Shown here: positions 1-4,890 of the stretch, in pieces
Layout: each line of letters opens with the position of its first letter
How positions within the stretch are numbered: position 1 is the first letter of the stretch
Assembly (NCBI GenBank): GCA_036375895.1
Contig: DASVBJ010000319.1
Span: 1-7,418 of the forward strand
DNA: 7,418 bases
Reading direction: 5' to 3'
Source: DASVBJ01 sp036375895
Lineage (GTDB): Bacteria; Actinomycetota; Actinomycetes; JACCUZ01
Position numbers and translations under genes: made by a program
The notes under the pieces: model-generated
Seen by the model: only the letters and a program-made list of their open reading frames with translations
Told to the model about the DNA's origin: nothing
Database searches by the model: none

Positions 1-707
1 GGCACGTCGTCGTGCACGTGCTGGTAGGCGACCTGGATGGCGGTCTCGCCGTCGAACGGCTTGGCGCCCGTGAGCATCTCGTAGAGCAGGATGCCGGCGG
101 CGTAGACGTCGGAGCGGGGGTCGGCGACGCCGCGCTCGACCTGCTCGGGGGAGAGGTAGGCGACGGTGCCGATCAGCACGCCGGTCGTCGAGTGGCTGGT
201 GTGGCCGGTCACCGCCCGGGCCAGGCCGAAGTCGCCGACCTTGACCCGGCCGTCGTCGGAGAGCAGGACGTTCTCGGGCTTGACGTCGCGGTGGACGATG
301 CCGGCGTGGTGCGCCGCGCCGAGGCCGGCCAGCACCGACTCGAGGATCTCGAGCGCCTGCCGGGGGGTGAGGCTGCCCCGCTCGCGGAGCAGGTCGCGCA
401 GCGTGCGGCCGTTGACCAGCTCCATCGCGAGGAAGACGTGCCCGTCGTCGGCGCCCTGGTCGAAGACGGCGACGACGTTGGGGTGGGACAGCCGGGCCGC
501 CGACTTGGCCTCCCGGATGAACCGGGACACGAACTCCTCGTCCTCGGCGAGGTTGCGGTGCATCACCTTGAGCGCGACCGGGCGGTCGAGGCGGCTGTCG
601 ACGGCCTCGTATACGGTGGCCATCCCGCCGCGGGCGAGCCGGGACTCGACGTGGTACCTGCCGTCGAGCACGCGCCCGACGAGAGGGTCCGAGATGGTCG
701 TGTCCAC
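1..707 (-). CDS. pknL: PknL-type serine/threonine protein kinase, N-terminal part (runs off the left edge)
   Basis: The visible 235 residues are almost a complete Hanks-type kinase domain. They show a glycine-rich loop (about 24-32, RGGMATVY), ATP-binding lysine K47 in VALKV, the catalytic loop HRDVKPEN (139-146), DFG (159-161), a Ser/Thr-rich activation loop (168-180), GTVAYLSPEQ and DPRSDVYAAG. From memory, the sequence matches M. tuberculosis PknL unusually well, including an N-terminal DPL...LD.RY segment, LDRPVALKVM and YLSPEQV...ADPRSDVY. In mycobacteria PknL phosphorylates Rv2175c, and a homologue of that protein lies at 4206. The juxtamembrane region, membrane helix and any extracellular part lie outside the window. 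GTG at 707 is the start because an in-frame TAG lies four codons upstream and no other start is possible between them. There is no Shine-Dalgarno; a -10-like element at the leaderless distance precedes the GTG. The symbol rests on sequence resemblance plus context. Confidence 0.88.
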   Translation of the reverse strand, partial: MDTTISDPLVGRVLDGRYHVESRLARGGMATVYEAVDSRLDRPVALKVMHRNLAEDEEFVSRFIREAKSAARLSHPNVVAVFDQGADDGHVFLAMELVNGRTLRDLLRERGSLTPRQALEILESVLAGLGAAHHAGIVHRDVKPENVLLSDDGRVKVGDFGLARAVTGHTSHSTTGVLIGTVAYLSPEQVERGVADPRSDVYAAGILLYEMLTGAKPFDGETAIQVAYQHVHDDV

Positions 708-713
708 GGCGCG

Positions 714-719
714 AGTCTA
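714..719 (-). promoter_or_regulatory. -10 element of a probable leaderless pknL promoter
   Basis: TAGACT on the minus strand fits the actinobacterial TANNNT -10 pattern. It ends 6 nt before the GTG at 707, so if transcription starts on the G of the GTG this hexamer occupies -12 to -7. A weak -35 (CCGACG) lies 17 nt further upstream. No Shine-Dalgarno is present, which agrees with a leaderless mRNA. The TAG of this element is also the in-frame stop that fixes the start codon. Confidence 0.55.
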
Positions 720-723
720 CGTG

Positions 724-772
724 GCGCGCCGTGCTGCGTCGGGCACCGGCGCGCTTGGGCCGGGGTCGGCCC
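724..772 (-). terminator. Two GC-rich hairpins between the transglycosylase and pknL; possible terminator
   Basis: Two stems lie downstream of the transglycosylase stop. The nearer is a 6-bp stem with a 4-nt loop (GGGCCG at 757-762 with CGGCCC at 767-772). The farther is GCGCGCCG (724-731) with CGGCGCGC (747-754), extended by TGC/GCA across one bulged C around an 8-nt loop. Neither has a T-tract, as is common for actinobacterial terminators. The farther hairpin overlaps the presumed pknL -35 region, so a regulatory role is also possible. Confidence 0.4.
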
Positions 773-799
773 GGCCGCGGACGCGGGAGGTCGGGGGGG

Positions 800-1783
800 T
801 CAGCCGCGCGCGAATCGCTTCTTGAGGGCCAGCACGTTGCGGACGTACAGCTTCGTGTCCGCGTACATCCCCTTCTCACGCACCGACTTCAGGCCCTGGT
901 AGTACGCCGCCACCGCCTTGGGCTCGCTCGTCGAGCGCGTCAGCACCTTGAGCAGCACGATGCCGGCGGTGACGTTGTCCCGCGCGTTCAGCAGGTTGAG
1001 CCGCCTGCCCACGACCTCCGAGGCCCAGGCGCCCGTGCTCGGGATCACCTGCATGGCGCCGATCGCGTTCGCGACCGAGACCTTGCGCATGTTCCAGCCG
1101 GCCTCCTGCCAGCTGACGGCGAGGGCGAGGTGCGGGTCGACGCCGTGGCGTCGTGCCGTGCGCACGATCAGGGCCCGGACCTCCTGCCGGCTGGGGACGT
1201 CGCGGCGGGCGAGGGCGGCTCGGTTCCTTGCGGCTGCGGCCACGACCGCCGACGGGTAGGTGCGCCCGGCGAACGAGTTCGCGGTGCTGCGGGGGGTGAC
1301 GACCCGCCTGGTCACCGGGACGCGCAGGACCTGGCCGAGGCGGACCACGAGCGACCTGGGCAGCCGGTTGGCCTGCACGATGACGGCCGGCCGCACGCCG
1401 TACCGCTTGGAGATCCTGATCAGGCTGTCGCCGGGCACGACCCGGTGCTTGTGCACGACAGTCACGGTGCGGACGGTGGGCCGCTTGGGCTTCGGCGGCG
1501 CCGGGACCTTGAGGGTCTCGCCGGCGTAGATGAGGTTGCCGTTGCCGGGCAGCCCGTTCACCTGGACCAGCTTCGAGACGGTCGTGTGGTAGCGCTTCGC
1601 GATCGTCTCGAGGTTGTCGCCGCGGCGGATCGTGTAGGAGACCCAGCCGGGCGAGCCGGCCGTGACGAGGGCGGCGAGCAGGAGCGGGACGCCGATGGCG
1701 CGGCCGAGGCGCAGCGCTGTGCGCCGGGGGGTGGGAGTTGGGGATGGTTTCGCGGGTCGTGGGCGAGGGGTCGGTCGCTGCAT
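800..1783 (-). CDS. Secreted LysM-domain lytic transglycosylase (LysM-LysM-SLT)
   Basis: This 327-residue protein probably binds peptidoglycan and cleaves its glycan strands outside the cell. A Pro/Arg-rich cytoplasmic N-terminus is followed by one hydrophobic segment (about 27-45, GVPLLLAALVTAG), a signal peptide or membrane anchor. Two LysM repeats follow at about 48-94 (YTIRRGDNLETIAKRY...GETLKVP) and 112-156 (HRVVPGDSLIRISKRYG...GQVLRVP). After a linker comes an SLT (goose-lysozyme-like) domain at about 203-322, with candidate catalytic E227 in SWQEAGW, the GAMQVIP motif (242-248), the N..AG motif (DNVTAG, 269-274) and AYYQG (293-297). The ATG at 1783 has a GAGGA Shine-Dalgarno 7 nt upstream. 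The gene lies just upstream of pknL on the same strand, but hairpins and a separate leaderless promoter suggest independent transcription. The long upstream region with a dyad and direct repeats suggests transcriptional control. Confidence 0.88.
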   Translation of the reverse strand: MQRPTPRPRPAKPSPTPTPRRTALRLGRAIGVPLLLAALVTAGSPGWVSYTIRRGDNLETIAKRYHTTVSKLVQVNGLPGNGNLIYAGETLKVPAPPKPKRPTVRTVTVVHKHRVVPGDSLIRISKRYGVRPAVIVQANRLPRSLVVRLGQVLRVPVTRRVVTPRSTANSFAGRTYPSAVVAAAARNRAALARRDVPSRQEVRALIVRTARRHGVDPHLALAVSWQEAGWNMRKVSVANAIGAMQVIPSTGAWASEVVGRRLNLLNARDNVTAGIVLLKVLTRSTSEPKAVAAYYQGLKSVREKGMYADTKLYVRNVLALKKRFARG

Positions 1784-1790
1784 CGCCGGA

Positions 1791-1795
1791 TCCTC
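1791..1795 (-). promoter_or_regulatory. Shine-Dalgarno of the LysM transglycosylase
   Basis: GAGGA on the minus strand, 7 nt before the ATG at 1783. It supports that start and contrasts with pknL, the FAD oxidoreductase and the Rv2175c-like gene, which have no such site. Confidence 0.7.
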
Positions 1796-1865
1796 ACGGT
1801 CGACGTTCGGCCCCGCCCCGTTGTGCCCGAGGCGTCTGGCCGCGGTTCAGGCGCTTGATACTGCC

Positions 1866-1883
1866 GTGACCTGTGTGACTTGT
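1866..1883 (-). promoter_or_regulatory. Tandem 9-bp direct repeat upstream of the transglycosylase; possible MtrA-type site
   Basis: Two adjacent 9-mers, GTGACCTGT and GTGACTTGT on the plus strand, differ at one base. On the minus strand they give two GTCAC half-sites 9 bp apart, about 83-100 bp upstream of the transglycosylase ATG. A NANNNT hexamer (CAGTAT, 1858-1863) lies immediately downstream and could be a -10. GTCACA-like direct repeats are known binding sites of the response regulator MtrA, which controls cell-wall hydrolase genes in actinobacteria, so the assignment fits the gene. It is a resemblance only. Confidence 0.35.
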
Positions 1884-1895
1884 GTGGTTGATGAG

Positions 1896-1932
1896 ACGGT
1901 TGTTACACGATCGTGGTACTACAACCGTGTAA
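1896..1932. promoter_or_regulatory. Overlapping inverted repeats in the divergent intergenic region; candidate operator
   Basis: Three dyads overlap in 37 bp. ACGGTTGT (1896-1903) pairs with ACAACCGT (1921-1928). TTACACG (1903-1909) pairs with CGTGTAA (1926-1932). CACGATCGTG (1906-1915) is a perfect 10-bp palindrome. The first and second pairings share bases and exclude each other. The segment is visibly less GC-rich than its surroundings, lies upstream of the transglycosylase, and is followed by the direct repeats at 1866-1883. A regulator site is likelier than a terminator because no gene ends here. Confidence 0.45.
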
Positions 1933-2006
1933 TTCGCTGTCCCTTTGTAGCCGACCGGTCGTCGTCCAGCGGGGGCGGCCGAGGGGGGCGGGTGCGGGTC
2001 CGCGCA

Positions 2007-2039
2007 GCATGTGCTCTGCCACAGACTTCGTGGCAGAGC
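2007..2039. repeat. Palindromic hairpin repeat, copy 1 (shortened right arm)
   Basis: The 33 bp here are identical to 2065-2097. A 10-bp stem (GCTCTGCCAC at 2013-2022, GTGGCAGAGC at 2030-2039) encloses the 7-nt loop AGACTTC. The left arm reads on as CATGT (2008-2012), but the matching right-arm bases are replaced by CCGGG, so this copy looks trimmed compared with copy 2. It resembles a dispersed REP-type extragenic palindrome rather than a coding feature. Confidence 0.8.
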
Positions 2040-2064
2040 CCGGGGGCGGGGGTGGCAGGGTCGC

Positions 2065-2102
2065 GCATGTGCTCTGCCACAGACTTCGTGGCAGAGCACA
2101 TG
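2065..2102. repeat. Palindromic hairpin repeat, copy 2 (full length)
   Basis: A perfect 15-bp inverted repeat (CATGTGCTCTGCCAC at 2066-2080, complement at 2088-2102) surrounds the loop AGACTTC (2081-2087). The core is identical to copy 1, 58 bp away and in the same orientation. Either strand would fold into a strong hairpin. Reading through it creates peptides such as MCSATKSVAEHM in spurious reading frames, a convenient string for finding other copies among hypothetical proteins. Confidence 0.85.
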
Positions 2103-2120
2103 GTCGGCAGGGTGAGCCCC

Positions 2121-2345
2121 CTGCCGGACGGCGGGCCGGGCTGACCCTCGCTCGCAGTGGCGCGGGACGGCGGGCGGGGCTGACACCTTGCTCGCTGCGG
2201 GCGCCGGACGCCACACCCGTCTGGCACCTCGCTGGCCGAGGCGCGGGTCGCCGCACTCGTCCCGCCCCCTCGCTCGGTGTGGGGCGCCGGCCGGCCAGCA
2301 CCGAGCGGCGCGGTGTGGGGCGCCGGCCGGCCCGCCCCGGGCGGC
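2121..2345. repeat. Degenerate GC-rich tandem repeats, period about 36-41 bp
   Basis: Several units can be lined up. The 20-mer at 2126-2145 recurs at 2165-2184 with one mismatch (39 bp apart). A 22-mer beginning CGGTGTGGGGCGCC at 2275-2296 recurs exactly at 2311-2332 (36 bp apart). A CTCGCT-type segment recurs near 2147, 2187, 2228 and 2269, about 41 bp apart. No credible gene is present: frames open here encode only low-complexity Arg/Pro/Gly/Ala strings. The repeats reach to within a few bases of the presumed promoter of the FAD oxidoreductase. Confidence 0.6.
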
Positions 2346-2349
2346 GATC

Positions 2350-2355
2350 TAGGGT
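2350..2355 (+). promoter_or_regulatory. -10 element of a probable leaderless promoter for the FAD oxidoreductase
   Basis: TAGGGT (TANNNT) ends 6 nt before the GTG at 2362, the same geometry as at pknL. Its TAG is the in-frame stop that makes 2362 the most upstream possible start. No convincing -35 is visible 17 nt upstream because that stretch belongs to the GC-rich repeat. Confidence 0.5.
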
Positions 2356-2361
2356 CCGGAC

Positions 2362-2397
2362 GTGGACAGAGGCGTGGACGGAGCCGTGGACGGAGCC
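2362..2397 (+). repeat. Three 12-bp tandem repeats carrying successive in-frame start codons
   Basis: Three units of GTGGAC(A/G)GAG(G/C)C run into ATGAAC. The second and third units are identical. Each unit is four codons and begins with GTG, so copy-number change keeps the reading frame and adds or removes four residues (V/M-D-G-A type). Each unit also carries a GGAC/GGAG stretch that might act as a weak ribosome site for the next start. Confidence 0.75.
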
Positions 2398-3564
2398 ATG
2401 AACAGGGTCGTGGTCGTCGGCGGCGGGCTGGCCGGCCTGCAGTCGGTCGTGGCGTTGCGCGCGCAGGGGTACGCCGGGGGGCTGGCCCTGCTGGGAGCCG
2501 ATCCGGCCGCGCCGTACGACCGGCCGCCGCTGTCCAAGGCGGTGCTCCGCGGCGAGGCGGACGACTCCACCCTCGAGGCGGACTGGCCGGCCCTCGACGT
2601 CGAGCTCCTGCTCGGCCGCACGGCGACCGGGCTGCGCCCGGGGGTGCTCGAGACGGACCGCGGCGATCTCGCGTTCGACGGCCTCGTGCTCGCGACGGGC
2701 GCCGAGCCGGTCCGGCTGCCCGGCCCCGGCACGGTCCTGCGCACCCACGACGACGCGCTGGCGCTGCGGGCCCGGCTGCGTCCCGGCACCCGGCTGGTGA
2801 TCGTGGGCGCCGGCTGGATCGGCGCCGAGGTCGCCACCGCGGCGGTTCACGCGGGCGCGGAGGTCACCGTGGTCGAGGCGCTGGCGGCGCCGCTCGCCGG
2901 GGCGCTGCCCGTCGAGGTGGGCGCGCGCACCGCGCCGTGGTGGGCGGGTGTCGACCTCCGGCTGGGTGCGGTGGTCGACGCCGTGGAGCCGGGCGCGGTG
3001 CACCTGGTGGGCGGCGAGCGGGTGCCCGCGGACGTCGTACTCGTCGGCATCGGCGCGCGCCCGGCGACCGCCTGGCTGGCCGGCACCGGCGTCACCCTCA
3101 CGCCGGGCGGCGCCGTCGCGGTCGACGGCGGCCTGCGCACCGGCCTGCCCGGCGTGGTCGCCGCGGGCGACTGCGCGGCCTGGGAGTCGGCCCGCTACCG
3201 GCAGCGCATGCACGTCGAGCACTGGGACAACGCGCTGCACGCGCCGGCCGTCGCCGCCGCGAGCCTGCTCGGCGGCGACGAGCGCTACGACCCGGTGCCC
3301 TACTTCTGGTCCGAGCAGTGGGGTCGGATGGTGCAGTACGCCGGGCACCACCCGGCCGGCGACCGGCTGGTCTGGCGCGAGCCCGAGGACACGGACGGGG
3401 CGTGGGCGGCGTTCTGGCTGGCCGGTGACCGGCTGGTCGCCGCGGTGACCGTCGACCGGCCCCGCGACCTCGTGCAGGCCCGGCGCCTCATGGCCGCCGG
3501 GCGGCCCGTCGACGCGGACCTGCTGGCCGACCCCGGGGTGGCCGTGAAGGCGGCCGCGACCTAG
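2362..3564 (+). CDS. FAD/NAD(P)-dependent oxidoreductase, ferredoxin/rhodocoxin reductase type
   Basis: Probably passes electrons from NAD(P)H through FAD to a ferredoxin that serves a P450 or an oxygenase. The 400-residue protein has the family's usual length and order: FAD dinucleotide fold (16-25, VVVVGGGLAG), DRPPLSK (53-59), LATGAEP (110-116), NAD(P)-binding fold (146-175, VIVGAGWIGAEVATAA), second FAD motif (VVAAGDCAAWE, 265-275), VEHWDNAL (285-292), and a C-terminal reductase domain from about 313 (PYFWSEQWGRMVQYAGHH). It resembles ThcD and BphA4-like reductases. No ferredoxin, P450 or oxygenase gene adjoins it, so the partner is elsewhere. The start is uncertain: GTG 2362 suits a leaderless transcript, but in-frame GTG 2374, GTG 2386 and ATG 2398 also lie in the 12-bp repeat, and the conserved fold begins only at MNRVVVVGGG (2398). 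Confidence 0.88.
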   Translation: MDRGVDGAVDGAMNRVVVVGGGLAGLQSVVALRAQGYAGGLALLGADPAAPYDRPPLSKAVLRGEADDSTLEADWPALDVELLLGRTATGLRPGVLETDRGDLAFDGLVLATGAEPVRLPGPGTVLRTHDDALALRARLRPGTRLVIVGAGWIGAEVATAAVHAGAEVTVVEALAAPLAGALPVEVGARTAPWWAGVDLRLGAVVDAVEPGAVHLVGGERVPADVVLVGIGARPATAWLAGTGVTLTPGGAVAVDGGLRTGLPGVVAAGDCAAWESARYRQRMHVEHWDNALHAPAVAAASLLGGDERYDPVPYFWSEQWGRMVQYAGHHPAGDRLVWREPEDTDGAWAAFWLAGDRLVAAVTVDRPRDLVQARRLMAAGRPVDADLLADPGVAVKAAAT

Positions 3565-3590
3565 AGCAAGGTCATGACCTCCGGCTCTGG
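3561..3590 (+). terminator. Hairpin at the stop of the FAD oxidoreductase; terminator or operator
   Basis: A perfect 12-bp palindrome AGGTCATGACCT (3569-3580) is flanked by AGAGC (3563-3567) and GCTCT (3584-3588), extended by CT/GG with one G-U pair. The structure begins inside the TAG stop codon. The perfectly symmetric centre has no loop, which suits a dimeric regulator's site at least as well as a terminator. It lies 75 bp or more before the next gene. Confidence 0.4.
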
Positions 3591-3630
3591 CCGCTGCGCC
3601 GGTCTCCGGCGAGGGTGGCGCGTGGGGGAA

Positions 3631-3658
3631 CCGGCAGAGAGCCGGATCGACGGGGAGG
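3631..3658 (+). promoter_or_regulatory. Leader hairpin and Shine-Dalgarno before the small secreted protein
   Basis: CCGGC-AGAGA-GCCGG (3631-3645) forms a 5-bp GC stem with a 5-nt loop. Seven bases after it begins GGGGAGG (3652-3658), a strong Shine-Dalgarno 7 nt before the ATG at 3666. The hairpin could affect ribosome access, but it may be no more than GC-rich sequence. I see no clear promoter hexamers between 3565 and 3665. Confidence 0.45.
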
Positions 3659-3665
3659 GGGAACG

Positions 3666-4142
3666 ATGAGAGCCATTGCGCGGATGACGGCCGCGGCGGT
3701 GACCGGTGCGCTGGTGCTCGTGACGGCGGCCACGGCAGCCGCGGGGCGGACGGCCACGACGTACCACGGCGTGTTCACCGGCCGGGTGAGCTACGGGGAC
3801 TGCGTCACGACGGACGACCCGACACAGCCGATGGCCGACCCGATCGTCGAGGCGAGCGGGCAGTGGACCTTGGTCGAGCGCGGCAACGACATGGCCACCG
3901 TGTCGGTGAACATCTTCACCAACGGCAGCCATCACGTGTCGTTCGGCGGTCCGCTGCCGCAGGTCCACGACGTGGACGGCGCCGAGGTCGCCGTGCGGTT
4001 CGAGACGGGGGCCGGCTGGCTGACGATCAGCGTCGACGCCGACAGCGGCGCGCTGGCCTACACGTTCGCCGACGGGTACGCCAGCCTCGACGGCGCGTAC
4101 ACCTGCGACGTCGTGACCTACCACGGGACGGTCACCGGCTGA
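3666..4142 (+). CDS. Small secreted protein of unknown function, two cysteines
   Basis: I do not recognise the family. The 158-residue product begins with a clear signal peptide (MRAIARMTAAAVTGALVLVTAATAAA, quoted by its features: Arg at 2 and 6, hydrophobic core 8-22, likely cleavage after the AAA ending at 26). The mature part of about 130 residues is rich in alternating hydrophobic and polar residues, suggesting mostly beta strands. It has only two cysteines (C46 and C147), positioned for a disulphide joining its two ends. The motif TYHGVFTG (32-39) recurs as TYHGTVTG at the extreme C-terminus (151-158), so first and last strands are alike. ATG 3666 is chosen over an upstream in-frame GTG (3615) because of the strong Shine-Dalgarno and the well-placed signal peptide. 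It follows the FAD oxidoreductase by about 100 bp; no functional link is visible. Confidence 0.72.
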   Translation: MRAIARMTAAAVTGALVLVTAATAAAGRTATTYHGVFTGRVSYGDCVTTDDPTQPMADPIVEASGQWTLVERGNDMATVSVNIFTNGSHHVSFGGPLPQVHDVDGAEVAVRFETGAGWLTISVDADSGALAYTFADGYASLDGAYTCDVVTYHGTVTG

Positions 4143-4193
4143 CGCGCCCGACACGGATCCCAGGACAGCCTCAACGCGCGCGCCGGTGCATGG

Positions 4194-4199
4194 CAGGCT
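4194..4199 (+). promoter_or_regulatory. -10-like element of a probable leaderless promoter for the Rv2175c-like gene
   Basis: CAGGCT (NANNNT) ends 6 nt before the GTG at 4206, the leaderless distance. TCAACG lies 17 nt upstream at 4171-4176 and could be a weak -35. CAGCCT (4166-4171) and AGGCTG (4195-4200) form an inverted repeat covering both hexamers, a possible operator. No Shine-Dalgarno is visible. Confidence 0.45.
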
Positions 4200-4205
4200 G
4201 GACGG

Positions 4206-4559
4206 GTGAGCGACCTCGACACCCTCGTGACGTCCTGGCTGACCCTGCCCGAGCTCGCCGAGCGGCTCGGCGTCGACGTGTCCCGGGCGCGCCAGCTCGT
4301 CCGTGAGCGGCAGGTGCTGGCGGTGCGCCGCGGGGAGAACAACGCGCTGATGGTGCCGGAGCAGTTCGTGCAGGACGGGAAGGTCCTCAAGGGCCTGCCG
4401 GGGACGGTGACCCTGCTGCACGACGGGGGCTACCAGGACGACGAGGCGATGCGCTGGCTGTTCACGCCCGACGACTCGCTGCCCGGCCGGCCGGTCGACG
4501 CCCTCGCCGAGAACCGCGGCACGGAGGTCAAGCGGCGGGCGCAGGCGTCGGGCTTCTAG
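4206..4559 (+). CDS. Rv2175c-family winged-helix DNA-binding protein
   Basis: The 117-residue product matches M. tuberculosis Rv2175c as I recall it. An N-terminal helix-turn-helix (about 10-42, LTLPELAERLGVDVSRARQL) is followed by a short wing (VRRGENNALMVPEQF), then the family's C-terminal domain (56-117) with LPG..TLLHDGGY, EAMRWLFTPD.SL, RPVDAL and RRAQA. In mycobacteria this protein binds DNA, and PknL phosphorylates its disordered N-terminal tail, which weakens binding. Here that tail is about 25 residues shorter. No in-frame start precedes GTG 4206, so the shortness is real; Thr6 and Thr9 remain as possible phosphosites. The stop lies 1 bp before crtYc, which implies co-transcription with the lycopene cyclase genes. 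Its likely kinase lies about 3.5 kb away. Confidence 0.88.
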   Translation: MSDLDTLVTSWLTLPELAERLGVDVSRARQLVRERQVLAVRRGENNALMVPEQFVQDGKVLKGLPGTVTLLHDGGYQDDEAMRWLFTPDDSLPGRPVDALAENRGTEVKRRAQASGF

Positions 4560-4560
4560 C

Positions 4561-4890
4561 GTGACGCACCTGGCGTACCTCGGGATGCTCGCGTTCTGCC
4601 TCGTGGGGACGCTGCCGCTCGAGCTGTGGCTGGGCGTCCGGGTCTACCGGCAGCCGCGGCGGCTGGCGCTGACGCTGCTGCCGGTGGTCGCGGTCTTCGT
4701 GGCCTGGGACCTCTACGCCGTCGCCGACGGCCAGTGGGACTTCGACGGCCGCCAGACCCTGGGCGTCGTCCTGCCCGGCCACCTGCCCGTGGAGGAGCTG
4801 CTGTTCTTCGTCGTGGTGCCGATCTGCTCGGTGCTGGCCCTCGAGGCGGTACGGCGGGTGCGCGGCTGGCCGGTCGGCGACGAGCGGTGA
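4561..4890 (+). CDS. crtYc: Lycopene cyclase subunit, CrtYc type
   Basis: This 109-residue membrane protein is one half of the heterodimeric lycopene cyclase of Gram-positive bacteria, which forms the ionone rings of cyclic carotenoids. Hydrophobic segments lie at about 4-26, 36-54 and 80-98. Conserved features are the PLELWLG segment (19-25), WD (49-50), WDFD (59-62) and PVEELLFF (76-83), whose acidic pair is the presumed active-site motif. GTG 4561 begins 1 bp after the regulator's stop with no clear Shine-Dalgarno, so translation is probably coupled. The related CrtYe/CrtYf pair makes epsilon rings, and sequence alone does not settle the ring type here. Confidence 0.87.
   Translation: MTHLAYLGMLAFCLVGTLPLELWLGVRVYRQPRRLALTLLPVVAVFVAWDLYAVADGQWDFDGRQTLGVVLPGHLPVEELLFFVVVPICSVLALEAVRRVRGWPVGDER

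Noticed and set aside
731..1858. Plus-strand 375-codon open frame
   Set aside because: Antisense shadow of the LysM transglycosylase; Arg/Gly/Asp-rich with no motif.
1784..1990. c-di-AMP (ydaO) riboswitch upstream of the cell-wall hydrolase
   Set aside because: Such genes often carry this riboswitch in actinobacteria, but I could not find its conserved purine-rich core motifs on the minus strand here.
2007..2102. CRISPR array
   Set aside because: There are only two copies, the repeat is a near-complete palindrome, the second copy has a longer arm, and no cas gene is present.
1903..3351. Minus-strand 482-codon open frame across the intergenic repeats and the oxidoreductase
   Set aside because: It is low-complexity Arg/Pro/Ala/Gly sequence antisense to a gene with clear FAD and NAD motifs; long antisense frames are expected at this GC content.
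3615..3665. Longer form of the secreted protein from GTG 3615
   Set aside because: It would place 17 polar residues before the signal peptide and ignore the strong Shine-Dalgarno at ATG 3666.
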